Part shown: positions 36,001-47,807 of the stretch, piece after piece | Layout: every line of letters begins with the position of its first letter | Numbering within the stretch: the stretch's first letter is position 1 | Source of the DNA: Aquilaria yunnanensis | Taxonomy: Eukaryota > Streptophyta > Magnoliopsida > Malvales > Thymelaeaceae | NCBI GenBank assembly: GCA_039654915.1 | Contig: CM077593.1 | Location: 61,820,501 to 61,884,500 of the forward strand | Direction of reading: 5' to 3' | Length of the DNA stretch: 64,000 bases | Made by a program: the position numbers and the translations under genes | The notes under the pieces: generated by a model | What the model was told of the DNA's origin: nothing | Databases searched by the model: none | The model's input: the letters and a program-made list of their open reading frames with translations, nothing else

Positions 36001-36790
36001 ACTTCAACATACAACTTATAGAAATCAAATTTCTACAAATGTTTGGTACATACAATACATCTATTAGATACAAATATCCAATATCTATAGGAATCCTACA
36101 TGTTCCTATGCCTTCCACTTCCAGCCTGGCATCATTTCCTACTGAAATGTGCTTAGCTCCTTTTGAGAGCTTCCTGTAGGCCACAAACCAGGACTTCTCC
36201 CGTGCTATGTGGTCTGTTGCTCCCGAGTCTACAATCCACAAAGAATTGCACTCAGTTAGTAATGTACATGACACAACATGTACAATGGAAGTAGAAGGGT
36301 ATGTATGTACCTTGGGTGGACCTTTGCAATCCTTTGCAAAGTGTCCTTTATACCCACAGTTGAAGCACTTTAGCTTGCTTATGTCCCGTTTCTTCTTGAA
36401 CCTTTTCTTAGAAGCAGGAACTTTTCCATTGCCCTTCCTTGGCCCTCCTTTTCCACCATTCTTCTTCCATCCCTTCTGGATAGAAGATGAGGCAACATAT
36501 GCCTTGGAATGGTCCTTGAGGGCCATTACCTAAGCCTCAAGCAGGAGGTGATGGGCAATGTCATCAAATGACATTATTTGAGGGTTATGGCGTAAGTTGA
36601 CCTTCATCAACTGCCATTCCTCATCAGGCAAGGAACGAATTATTGCTTGTACTTGTTGCTCATCAATGAGCACATCAAGAGTAACTTGTTCAGTTAAAAT
36701 GAATTTGACCTTTTGTTGCCAAATTGAATAGTTTTCACCATCCAATTTGAGGTCACGGTTTAATTCACCAACAATATTCTTACTAGCCAT
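33052..36790 (-). pseudogene. Copia B Gag-Pol, inactivated
   Basis: Start ATG at 36790 (MASKNIVGELNRD). Compared with Copia C: (1) residues between DVL and DEQQV in gag are missing, an in-frame loss of 318 bp; (2) GAG has become TAG at 36532-36530, just before MALKDHSK; (3) an extra A at about 34480-34483 shifts the frame before the reverse transcriptase. The frame then continues from near 34460 to the stop at 33052. Otherwise the CCHC knuckle, DSGA protease, integrase, YVDDIL reverse transcriptase and RNase H motifs are all recognisable. This copy cannot make a full polyprotein. Confidence 0.95.
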
Positions 36791-37043
36791 CTACATCGAT
36801 GCAATTCACATGTTTTTGTTCAATTTACACAACAAGACTCAACAAAGCAACATGTGTATGAAACAACTTTTAACATGCTTATATATGGCAAAAGAGATGC
36901 ATATAGCATTCGATCAGAAATGTATAAACATGCCTTCATTGCTTCATGCACACATCCTTCATTAGCCTTCATCAAAATCATACACACATGTATGATCCTA
37001 AATCACGCTCATTACATGCAACACATACATTTTCATGACCTAG

Positions 37044-37055
37044 GCTCTGATACCA
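37044..37055 (-). other. Primer binding site of Copia B
   Basis: The minus strand reads TGGTATCAGAGC, next to the LTR beginning at 37058. Confidence 0.9.
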
Positions 37056-37057
37056 AT

Positions 37058-38472
37058 TGAAGATTTTCAGGATCTCAATAATAACATACTCTTATGTTAT
37101 TCACTTGTGTATATGCCACATGCATATAAGTTTTCCATACATATTGTCTCAAAATAATATCTAGCATGCTATTTGAGTTCAACATGAATATAGACATACT
37201 TATCCAGTCAAACAAACTTAGCATGCCACTAAGATCATTCATAAAACTTAAATCCTTGGCATGCTACTAAACCAAGAAAGGATGCGTACCTTCCTTCTTG
37301 ATAGTCTTGTACCGGAAAAGAAAAGGAAGGACTTGATCTTAGAGATACGCCTTGAGGCTTGAATTGAGATGAAGAATCTCAATGTAATTTCACCCACAAT
37401 GCTCTAAGAAAGTGTCTAATATTTCGGCTCTTTAAAGGAATGAAAGGAGGAATTTTTCTCTCAAGAAAAATGGTGCAAATTGAGTGTAAAATTCGTACTC
37501 ACAATGGCCAGCCACTAAAGGCTATTTATAGATGACCAAAAGGCACACCTTTACACCAAGAAAGGTGTCCTTTAAGCCAAAGAACACTTCCTTTGGCTAA
37601 GGGTCATGTATGGTGGCGAAAATACATGTCTTTTAGCCAAGGAACACTTCCTTTGGCCTATAACCACCCATAACTACCTTATGGGCGAAAATACATGTCT
37701 TTTAAGTCAAGGAACACTTCCTTTGGCCTATAACCACCCATAACTAGCTTATGGGCGAAAATACATGTCTTTTAAGTCTAAAGGACATCACATTTGGTGC
37801 AATAACCACCTCAACCACCTCCATGGCCGAACATACATGTCCTTTAAAGTCAAAGGACATCACTCTTGGTGCTATAAGCACCCTATGGCCGAATATACAT
37901 GTCCATTCACCCAAGGAACACTTCCTTTGGATGAAAGGACATGTTCTTTTAGCCAAGAGTTATTTCTTTTGATGAAGAGACATACCTTTACACAAAAGAT
38001 GTGTCTCTTGGTGGTTTTGAGCTAAAAACAAGGTGAGCTGGCACAAAGCTAGCTCAATATGCTACTTATGCACCATTGAGCTCCTTTGAGCTCCAACCAA
38101 GCACCATGAACTAAGGTCCAGCTCCAAGAACTGACCTTGAGCTGGAGTTAGCTGCTTTCAGCTGAAGTAAACTGAAGTCCAGCTACACTCAGCTAGCAAA
38201 AGCTGAAGTGAGCTGACTTGAGCTGACTTGAGCTGAAGTCCAGCTACATTCAGCTACCATAAGCTGAAGTGAGCTGACTTGAGCTTACTTGAGCTAACTT
38301 GAGCTGAAGTCCAGCTACATTCAGCTACCATAAGCTGAAGTGAGCTGACTTGAGCTGACTTGAGCTAAGGGGAGCTACTTCTAGCTGCCTTAGATACCTT
38401 TTCAAGCTATAGTTAGCTCAACGAGCTCAAATCCTATCTTAAAAGGATCTTGGTGCGCCAAGAATTCCAACA
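37058..38472 (-). repeat. 5' LTR of Copia B
   Basis: A 1415-bp LTR, shorter than its partner by one AGCT-type unit. TSD GGGTA follows, then gypsy1 gag resumes. Confidence 0.93.
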
Positions 38473-41400
38473 GGGTAATGATGAGCTGAAAGCCAAGAAG
38501 TTTTCCCAGGGCCTGAAGCCTATTTTCAGGAGGTATATGGCGACAGTTGACATCAGGAGTTATCGCCAGATGGTTCAGAAGGCATTGGCATTGGAAAGGG
38601 AATTCGAGGATTCCAGAGCACCTGTGAAAAAGGTGGAAGCTGGGCCATCTAACTTGGGGAAAAGTGCTGGAAAGCGACCAATGGTAGGGAACCAGGATCT
38701 ATCTAAGAGGAGGAGGACAGGTGTGTGTCCTAGGTGCAGACGGTTCCATGGTGGAAGACCATGTACACTGGGCACAGATATTTGTAATGTCTGTGGTCAG
38801 AGAGGGCATTGGGCCAGGGACTGCCCAAGAGTTCGTTCAGTTACAGGTCCATCTTGGGTTTTACCTCCAGTACCGCTTGCTATTGGGAACCGGCCTGGAG
38901 TAGTTGCTGCAGCAGTGAACCCGAGAGTCTTCGCTTTGACGAACCAGGCGGCTAGAGAACCGCCAGCTGTACGAGGTAATTTTACTTTTCTGAGCAGTAG
39001 TGTTAGAGTGCTTTTCGATACAGGAGCTACTCTTTCAGTGATATCTTCTGCCTTGGTAGATAAGCATAGTTTACAGCGTGAAATTGCGGGTGAGTTGAGA
39101 CTCATCAGGACTGCAGGGAGAGGTTTTATTGTGACCAATGAAGTGGTTACTAGGTATCCTTTGCAGTTAGGTGATCATGATTTTTGTTGTGAGTTGTGGG
39201 TGATTGAGTTGAAATCATATGACCTGGTGCTAGGAATGGATTGGTTGAGTAAGCACAAGGCACAAATTAACTGTGCGAATCACTCAGTTGACATCACTGA
39301 TGCTCAAGGAGCTAGAGTGACTTGCACAGGAGGGTTGGCATCTAGTGCTAAGAGTTTACACCTTAGACTTGTAGATACCATCCCTGTAGTTGGTGAAGAG
39401 GAGTATTACTCGTTGAATGGAGTAGCTATAGAGGAGGAATTGGGGAGCATTCCTGTAGCTAATCAGTTTCCTGAGGTGTTTCCAGTGGAGTTACCTGGGT
39501 TACCACCTAGGAGGGATACTGAGTTTGCTATCCATCTGCAACCAGGGGTTGAGCCTATTTCAGTACCACCTTATAGGATGTCGGCTCCTGAGATGGATGA
39601 GTTGAAGAAGCAGTTGGAGGAACTGCTAGGGAAAGGTTTCATAAGACCGAGTGTATCACCGTGGGGAGCTCCAGTATTATTTGTGAAGAAGAAAGATGGA
39701 ACTTTCAGGTTGTGCATCGATTACAGGAAGTTGAATGCAGTGACAGTTAAGAATAAGTATCCACTTCCTAGAATTGATGATTTGTTTGACAGACTCAGAG
39801 GAGCGAGAGTGTTTTCCAGGATTGATCTTCGGTCTGGGTATTTTCAGATCAGAGTTAAGGAGGAAGACATTCCGAAGACTGCCTTCAGGACAAGGTACGG
39901 GCATTATGAGTATACGGTTATGCCTTTTGGTGTGACTAATGCTCCAGCAGTGTTTATGGAAGCTATGAATCGGATCTTTAAGCCATTTCTGGATCAGTTT
40001 GTTGAGGTCTTCATCGATGATATTCTGATCTATTCACAGTCTACAGCAGAGCATGAGGAGCACCTTAGAATGGTTTTGCAAGTGCTGAAGGATAATCAGT
40101 ACTATGCAAAATTTTCTAAGTGTGAATTTTGGTCCGAGAGGATTCAGTTTTTGGGGCATATTATCAGTGCTCAAGGTTTGTCAGTTGATCCTGAAAAGGT
40201 TCAAGCAGTGGTTGATTGGAAGAGACCGACTACAGTTACAGAGGTCAGGAGTTTCTTGGGTCTAGCAGGTTACTACAGACGCTTCATAGAGAAATTCTCT
40301 GTGATAGCTACGCCGTTGACAGCATTGACCAGGAAAGCTCAGAAATTTGAGTGGACACCGAAGTGTGAAGAAGCCTACATGAAGTTGAAGGAAAAGTTGA
40401 CCAGTGCACCCATACTTGTGTTACCAGACCCGGACAGAGCCTTTACAGTTTATACTGATGCGTCAGGTTCAGGTTTGGGTTGTGTTCTACATCAGGACAG
40501 TCAGGTGATTGCTTATGGTTCGAGACAGCTGAGGCCTAATGAGTTGAACTACCCTGTTCATGATCTTGAGCTTGCAGCCGTGATCTTTGCACTGAAACTA
40601 TGGAGACATTATTTGATGGGAAGATCGTTCAGAATCTTCACTGATCACAAGAGTTTGAAGTATTTGTTTACTCAGAAGGATCTGAACATGAGACAGCGGC
40701 GATGGATTGAGTACATTAAAGACTATGATTGTTCGATCGAGTATTGTGCTGGTAAAGGGAACGTGGTAGCAGATGCGTTGAGCCGGAAGTACACAGGAGT
40801 GATCTTGTCCAAGGATCAGGCTACAGATTCTTCAGAAGGAGCATTGAAGGATTGTTTCTTAGCTTTGCATGAATTATGGCAAAGTCGAGAAAAATCCTTA
40901 GTCTACGTTTTGGAGATTCAGACGGCTTGGTTAGCCAGAGTCAGAAAAGCTCGGTTGAAAGATCCATTGTTGAAGAAGATTTCAGGTGAAGCTAAGACTG
41001 GTGCTTTGAAGAAAGAGTTCAAGTACAAAGATGGAATACTGCATTATGGTGATCGACTCTATGTGTCGAATGTTGAGGGACTTAGGCAGCAAGTCCTACA
41101 GGAGGCACATAGCAGCACATTGAGTATTCACCCTGGTGTTAGTAAGATATATCAAGATCTGAAGACACATTTTTGGTGGCCAGGACTGAAGAGAGATGTA
41201 CGAGGACATGTGGCAAAGTGTTTGACATGTCAGGTGGTGAAAGCTGAACACCAGAAACCAGCAGGCACACTTCAGAGTTTATCTCTACCAGTGAGGAAGT
41301 GGGGATCCGTTACTATGGATTTCCTAGTGGGGTTACCGACCACCCGGAGTCAGCATGATGCTATTTGGGTAGTGGTTGACAGATTGACGAAGTCGGCACA

Positions 41401-42442
41401 CTTTATACCGATCAGAGTCACCTATACATTGGAGAGGTTGGCTCAGTTATATCTCAGGGAGATTGTGAGACTCCATGGGATACCGGATCAGATCATATCA
41501 GACAGAGATCCACGATTTACATCACGGTTCTGGAATGCTTTTCAGGAAGCATTGGGCAGTAAAGTTAGCCTCAGTACTGCTTTTCATCCACAGACTGACG
41601 GACAGTCAGAGAGGGTGATTCAGACTTTAGAGGACATGCTACGCATGTGCGTCATTGATTTCAGAGGTGATTGGGATCAGCATTTACCACTGATCGAGTT
41701 TGCCTATAATAACAGTCATCAATCTGTTATTGGAATGGCGCCCTATGAAGCTTTGTATGGGAGACGGTGTATGACACCTCATTGTTGGGCAGATCCAACA
41801 GACAGAGTGGTTATTGGACCTGAGATCATAGCTGACACTACAGCTAAGATTAAGTTGATTCAGCAGAGAATCAAAACAGCTAATGACAGACAGACTAAGT
41901 ATGCAAACAGAAGAAGAAGAGAATTGAGTTTTGAGGTTGGTGACAAAGTACTTCTGAAAGTGTCGCCCATGAGAGGAGTTAGTCGTTTTGGACAGAGGGG
42001 CAAGTTAGCTCCAAGATTCATTGGACCGTATGAAGTGTTAGAGAAAGTTGGGAAAGTTGCTTATCGGTTGGCTTTACCGCCTAACCTTTCTCAAGTGCAT
42101 AATGTGTTTCATGTTAGTTTACTCAGGAAGTGCACAGTTGAGCCCGGACAGGTAGTAAATCCTTCAGTGATACCCATTCAGGAGGACTTGACTTATGAAG
42201 AGAAACCAGTTCAGATTTTGGATAGGCAAGTCAAGAAACTGCGGACTAAGTGGATTCCGATGGTTAAGATCCTTTGGTCTAACCATAGTGAGGAGGAAAC
42301 TACCTGGGAGACAGAGCAGGATATGCTGAAAAGATATCCTGGTGTTTTTCCAGAGTTGCAACGGAATTTGGGGGACCAAATTCCAGAAGGAGGGGAGAAT
42401 GTTACGGCCCTTCTAGTGGGAGGTAAGGACTTTAGAATTTAG
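38473..42442 (+). CDS. Gypsy1 Gag C-terminal part and Pol polyprotein
   Basis: About 1320 uninterrupted codons after the Copia B insertion. A frame-compatible ATG at 38450 lies inside the Copia LTR and is not the true start. Order: end of the Gag core ([15 protein letters not shown]), CCHC knuckle ([14 protein letters not shown], ~38780), protease ([13 protein letters not shown], ~39010), reverse transcriptase (FIDDILIYS, ~40009), RNase H ([10 protein letters not shown], ~40450), integrase with an HHCC head ([11 protein letters not shown] ... CLTCQ, ~41130) and D-D-E core ([23 protein letters not shown]), then a chromodomain-like end ([12 protein letters not shown] ... [14 protein letters not shown], ~42200-42320). 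The stop lies 43 nt inside the 3' LTR, so the polypurine tract is within the coding frame. No lesion is visible apart from the Copia B insertion. Confidence 0.95.
42386..42399 (+). other. Polypurine tract of gypsy1
   Basis: GAAGGAGGGGAGAA directly precedes the 3' LTR. Confidence 0.85.
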
Positions 42443-44914
42443 TGTAGAAGTTTAATTTAAGTTTGCCTAGCAAGAATTAAGAAGTTTGCCAAAGTTCACT
42501 AAGTTCCGACAAGAATAAAGCTCTGAACTAAGTTCAGGGGCAAAATGGTAATTTTGCACCCTGAGTGGCCGGGACGAGTCCCGAGTGTTTTAAAATGAAT
42601 TTTTAGAACTTAACTTTTAACCTTAACTCAAACTCAACAAATAGACAAGGATTTAATCAAGAACTGTTAAGTTACAAAGATGGGGGACCTAATTGCACTT
42701 AACTTGAAACCTTGGTGATCTTGGTTGCTAAGTGAGGGTTTAAGAAGGGAAAGAGGGGGAGAAGCTGCCATTAACACGTTCTTAAGCTTCCCTCACTCAT
42801 TTCTCTCTCAAATTGAACTTGGAATCAAGTGATCTTGGTGTCAAGAGGCGCAATTAAGGATGTTCAAGCTTGGAGAAGTGATTTTCAAGCTTGAATCCAT
42901 GTTTTTGAAGCTTGGAGAGGCGTTTTTCTCCATCCCCTGTTTTTGAACGAGGTATGATTCATGTTCTTGATTGAATTCGTGTTATTTGATTGATTGGAAG
43001 CTTGGGTTTTGGTTGGAAGAGGTGTTTTTGATGTTTAGGAGCTTTGTTTTGGTTTGAATTTGTGTAGAACTTTGGAAGCTTGTTTGGAAGAGGAAGGGTT
43101 CGAATTCTTGCTTGTTCTTGGTGTTAAGGTAAGGGAGAAAGTGTTTTTAAGTTGTTGGATTGCTTTTGAATTGAAATGGATTGAGAAAGTTGAGTAATTT
43201 TTGGTTATGGTGTGAAGAAACGTTTTTGGGAATTATGATGGACTAGCTAAATTCGAAGGATTGGTTTGATGCTTCTAATGCATCATAGTTTGGCTTTGAT
43301 AGTTGGTTTTGTTCCTTGCAACATGTACTTCATGTGTATGAAATTTGGTAACTTTTGATGCATGTTTGCTATATGTATTTGGTTGCCAAAGTTCGTAGCA
43401 GCAAACGGCCAAATTCTGCATTTCTGCAGAATTGGCGACGCGGCGCCAATTGGCCCGAAAATTGGCGACGCGTCGCCAATTCAATTTTATGTCACAGAAC
43501 GTTTGTTCGCTGGCGACCAGCGTCGCCAATTCCTTTTTGCCTTTGGCGACGCGGCGCCAACACAAGAAAATGGGGGGTTTGACTTTTTGCTGCGTTGACC
43601 CGACCGAGACTACGGAAGGTTCGGAACGTGCCTAAGGGTCCGAGGATCCCGATGGTACTCCGAGACTTCCGAAAGTCCCACCGGAAGTATGAGTTTTCTT
43701 GAACTGTTTGAGGTAAGTAAGTTGCTTAGGCAACAAGTAAGGAAACAAATGTTGCAATTGAACTTAATTAGCTATCAATAGCTCAGGTGAGAGGTTTAGA
43801 ACCCTCGTCGGCCTAGCCGTGCGGTAGCCACGAGGCCCCGAGGCGAAACCTTGTTCATCTAGTTTACATCAAAGAGGCCCTGCGGCCTAGTCTACAAGTC
43901 CCATCATAAATTCCCCTGCATAACAACTAGGTGAGAGGTTCTATGTTTGAATGAGGCTTGCTAAGGTTCGCCCTTGAGCCATATGATAGGTTGCTAAGTG
44001 ATAGCGCTTGGCCTATATTTCAGGTTGCTAAGTGATTGCGCTTGGCCTGTATATGTGTCAGGTTGCTAAGTGATTACGCTTGGCCTGATACAGAGGACTA
44101 CTTGAGGAGAGGTCTACCGACCTAGTGTATATATATATAACTAGTACCCTCATGCTGTGTGAGCTCGCAGCCAGAGTCCTAGTAATTTTTCTTGCAGGTA
44201 CATCGAAGACCCTTACTGAGAATGTTGAATTCTCACTCCCTGTTTGTTATGCAGAGTCTGGAGTAGCAGGACCGGATAATCGCTGAGGATTATCACGGTA
44301 GTACCTTTTTGTGTGTAAAGGTACGGTAGTTGAGAAACTTTAAGTTTCTAGCTTGCTTAAGTGTTTAGTTGGTCTGTTGGTCAGGCTGTGGTACTAACTT
44401 GCTTCTTCCTTTGGCTGCAGAGCCTAGTAGCACTTGGCAAAGGACTTGTGAGACTCGCCACTGGGACAGGAGTCCAAAGTGGGAGCTAGGGTAAAGGTCT
44501 CAGCAAAGTCTTGTATTTTGATACAGTACTTTATTTTGCCCCCAGTATTTATGTTATAAAGAGTCCTTGACTCAGGGGATTGTTCTCTGGGTGAGAGCAT
44601 TAGTTACTTATGTATAAATGCTTTCACGAGCGGTGTATGTGTAGTTAATCACTCAAAGGTTGATTTTGATATGCTTTGGCATTTTGTATTTATTTATATA
44701 GAATTTTACTTAGCCGGCTAAATGTCTAAATGATTAAATGTTTTATGGTTTTAATAAACCAAGTCAAAGCATAAGTGCATACATATTGCATTTCTAGGTT
44801 AATCAACTAGTAGCATTGGATTTAATCCACACACATAACCAGCTAGCCAATTACAATCCACCGTGAGACAAACGCTCACAGGGTATCCCGGGCAGGGGCA
44901 CGGGGGTCGTGTCA
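42400..44914 (+). repeat. 3' LTR of gypsy1
   Basis: A 2515-bp LTR, near-identical to 26878-29386 apart from the palindrome cluster (43430-43561) and a few substitutions, for example GAGGCGTTTTT for GAGGCATTTTT. It is followed by TSD CAATG. Confidence 0.95.
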
Positions 44915-45216
44915 CAATGCTCTCAAGAAGTGTTTAATATTTTGGCCTCTAAAGGAAATAGGAGGAGAACAATTTTCTCTCAAGAAAATGGAGCAAATGG
45001 AGTGCAAATTCGTGCTTAAAAAGGCTATTTATAGATGACCAAAAGGCACACCTTTACATCAAGAAAGTTGTCTTTTAAGCAAAAGAACACTTCCTTTGGC
45101 CAAGGGTCCTATATGGTGGCGAAAATACATGTGTTTTAGCCAAGGAACACTTCCTTTGGCCTATAACCACCCCATAACTACCTTATGGCGAAAATACATG
45201 TCCCTTGAAGTCATAG
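44915..45216 (-). repeat. Copia LTR of the older subfamily, second fragment
   Basis: Continues the LTR begun at 26538 after the gypsy1 insertion, covering the TATA region (CTATTTATAGATGACC on plus) and the first ACATGT repeats. It stops where gypsy2 begins at 45217. The rest presumably lies beyond gypsy2, outside the window. Confidence 0.85.
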
Positions 45217-46330
45217 TGTGACGGCCCTCGAAGCTATAAGTCTAATCAGCCAGGTAATTAGTTAATTTAATAAATTACACCTTAGATAATTTATTTGCAA
45301 GCTAAGTCTCGGTAATTTAGGGTCCAGTAATTAAAAATAAATAAAATTGATCATTTAAGCAAGCCTGGCCAAGAAGAGCATTTTGGTCATTTCACATAAT
45401 GACCCATTTTTATGGCACGGTTGATTAGAGCATGAGAAAATATTAAATTTGAGGTATCACGATTTTTCGTGATTTCCGCTCTATCATCTTGAATTTGTGA
45501 ATTGACTAGATTGTCTATAAGTGGTTTATATGTAATCTTGATAAACGTAGGAACAAAATGGAATATAACTAAAAGATTGGGACTGGCCGCGTATTTATAT
45601 CTATGAGGAACCAGGCGCGGTATAATACCAATTTTGGTCCTTAACTTCTCAGTGTGTTACGAATAAACCCAAATTTCCTGGAGAGTACAAAGACAGCACC
45701 ATGTGCGTGGCATGTGCAATTAAAGCCTACATAAGTTGGCTTCCCATTAATTGCTCGGCCATCTTCTTCCACCCTCGTCTCCAGACCACCAAAACCTCTC
45801 TTTCTATCCAAACACCATAGCTAAACCATATCCAAGCTCCAATCCATCAAATCCAAGCACAAATAAGCAAGATTTTGAAGGAAAATCAAGATTTGTGCTA
45901 TCCTAAGCTAGGATTTGTTGCTTCTTGTCTGAGTAAGTTTGGTTTTATTATTTCCCCTATTTTTTAGCTACAGTTTAACTCTGTAAATTCTGGAAATTAA
46001 TGTTAGACTTGGTTTTTGAGAGAAATCAAAGGTGCTCAACATGTTTGAAGGTGTTTATGAGCTTATCCATGGTTAATTTTGCTCCAATGGTGTAGTTTTC
46101 ATCATCTTTGAATTTCTGGCACTATTCATGCGATTTTTATGAAATAAATCATGGCTAGGATTGTTGTTTGATATGTTTCCTAGCTTTAAGAAGTAATTTG
46201 AGATGCCAATGAGCTAAAACCCAAAAAGAACTAAGGCTGGAATTTTTGTGTAGCCGAAACCGTGAGTGTTGAGCTAAGTATGGTTTAATTCTTTTATAAC
46301 CAGCCATAATTTCCTGTTCCAAGGGTTTTG
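45217..46330 (+). repeat. 5' LTR of gypsy2, first part
   Basis: Aligns with 62591-63500 of the 3' LTR. A 13-bp segment near 45240 is absent from the 3' copy. Copia C interrupts it at 46331; it resumes at 54902 after TSD TTTTG. Its total length without the insert is about 3.0 kb. Confidence 0.92.
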
Positions 46331-47807
46331 TGAAGATTTTCAGGATCTCAATAATAACATACTCTTATGTTATTCATTTGTGTATATGCCACATGCATAT
46401 AAGTTTTTCATACATATTGTCTCAAAAACAATATCTAGCATGCTATTTGAGTTCAACATGAATATAGACATACTTATCCAGTCAAACAAACTTAGCATGC
46501 CACTAAGATCATTCATAAAACTTAAATCCTTAGCATGCTACTAAAGCAAGAAAGGATGCGTACCTTCCTTTTTGATAGTCTTGTGCCGAAAAGGAAAAGG
46601 AAGGACTTGATCTTAGAGATACGCCTTGAGGCTTGAATTGAGATGAAGAATCTCAATATAATTCCACCCACAATGCTCTAAGAAAGTGTCTAATATTTCG
46701 GCTCTTTAAAGGAATGAAAGGAGGAATTTTTCTCTCAAGAAAAATGGTGCAAATTGAGTGTAAAATTCGTACCCACAATGGCCAGCCACTAAAGGCTATT
46801 TATAGATGACCAAAAGGCACACCTTTACACCAAGAAAGGTGTCCTTTAAGCCAAAGAACACTTCCTTTGGCTAAGGGTCATGTATGGTGGCGAAAATACA
46901 TGTCTTTTAGCCAAGGAACACTTCCTTTGGCCTATAACCACCCATAACTACCTTATGGGCGAAAATACATGTCTTTTAAGTCAAGGAACACTTCCTTTGG
47001 CCTATAACCACCCATAACTACCTTATGGGCGAAAATACATGTCTTTTAAGTCTAAAGGACATCACATTTGGTGCAATAACCACCTCAACCACCTCCATGG
47101 CCGAACATACATGTCCTTTAAAGTCAAAGGACATCACTCTTGGTGCTATAAGCACCCTATGGCCGAATATACATGTCCATTCACCCAAGGAACACTTCCT
47201 TTGGATGAAAGGACATGTTCTTTTAGCCAAGAGTTATTTCTTTTGATGAAGAGACATACCTTTACACAAAAGATGTGTCTCTTGGTGGTTTTGAGCTAAA
47301 AACAAGGTGAGCTGGCACAAAGCTAGCTCAATATGCTACTTATGCACCATTGAGCTCCTTTGAGCTCCAACCTAGCACCATGAACTAAGGTCCAGCTCCA
47401 AGAACTGACCTTGAGCTGGAGTTAGTTGCTTTCAGCTGAAGTAAACTGAAGTCCAGCTACACTCAGCTACCAAAAGCTGAAGTGAGCTGACTTGAGCTGA
47501 CTTGAGCTGAAGTCCAGCTACATTCAGCTACCATAAGCTGAAGTGAGCTGACTTGAGCTTACTTGAGCTAACTTGAGCTGAAATCCAGCTACATTCAGCT
47601 ACCATAAGCTGAAGTGAGCTGACTTGAGCTGACTTGAGCTAACTTGAGCTGAAGTCCAGCTACTTTGAGCTACTTATAGCTGAAGTGAGCTGACTTGAGC
47701 TAAGGGGAGCTACTTCTAGCTGCCTTAGATACCTTTTCAAGCTATAGTTAGCTCAACGAGCTCAAATCCTATCTTAAAAGGATCTTGGTGCGCCAAGAAT
47801 TCCAACA
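46331..47807 (-). repeat. 3' LTR of Copia C
   Basis: A 1477-bp LTR. Differences from the partner LTR that I could see include GTACCCACAATGG for GTACTCTCAATGG, GTTAGTTGC for GTTAGCTGC, AGTCCAGC for AGTCTAGC and CTACTTTGAG for CTACTCTGAG. Confidence 0.95.

Larger units (their letters stand above)
30288..38472 (-). mobile_element. Copia B: copia element in gypsy1 gag, coding region defective
   Basis: Minus-strand copy of the Copia A/C family with TSD GGGTA (30283-30287 and 38473-38477). LTRs at 30288-31763 (1476 bp) and 37058-38472 (1415 bp) differ mainly by one ~61-bp AGCT unit. They share private variants such as ACCGGAAAAG and TAACTAGCTTATGG, so they come from one recent insertion. The polyprotein has a 318-bp deletion, a nonsense codon and a frameshift. 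Confidence 0.97.
26878..44914 (+). mobile_element. Gypsy1: Ty3/gypsy chromovirus-type element, split by Copia B
   Basis: LTRs at 26878-29386 and 42400-44914 start TGTTACGGCCC and end CGTGTCA, with TSD CAATG (26873-26877 and 44915-44919). It has a primer site, gag, Pol with a C-terminal chromodomain-like segment, and a polypurine tract. Without the 8.2-kb Copia B insert it is about 9.85 kb. By eye the LTRs differ at only about eight sites outside one divergent GC-palindrome block, so it is young. The chromodomain-like tail suggests the Del/Tekay group (inference). Confidence 0.96.

Noticed and set aside
33016..36533. Open frames opposite the copia polyproteins (60-132 codons)
   Set aside because: They are antisense shadows of Gag-Pol, identical in all three copies, with no independent features.
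38450..38472. Start of the gypsy1 polyprotein at 38450
   Set aside because: This belongs to the end of the Copia B LTR. The real start is 29528, upstream of the insertion.
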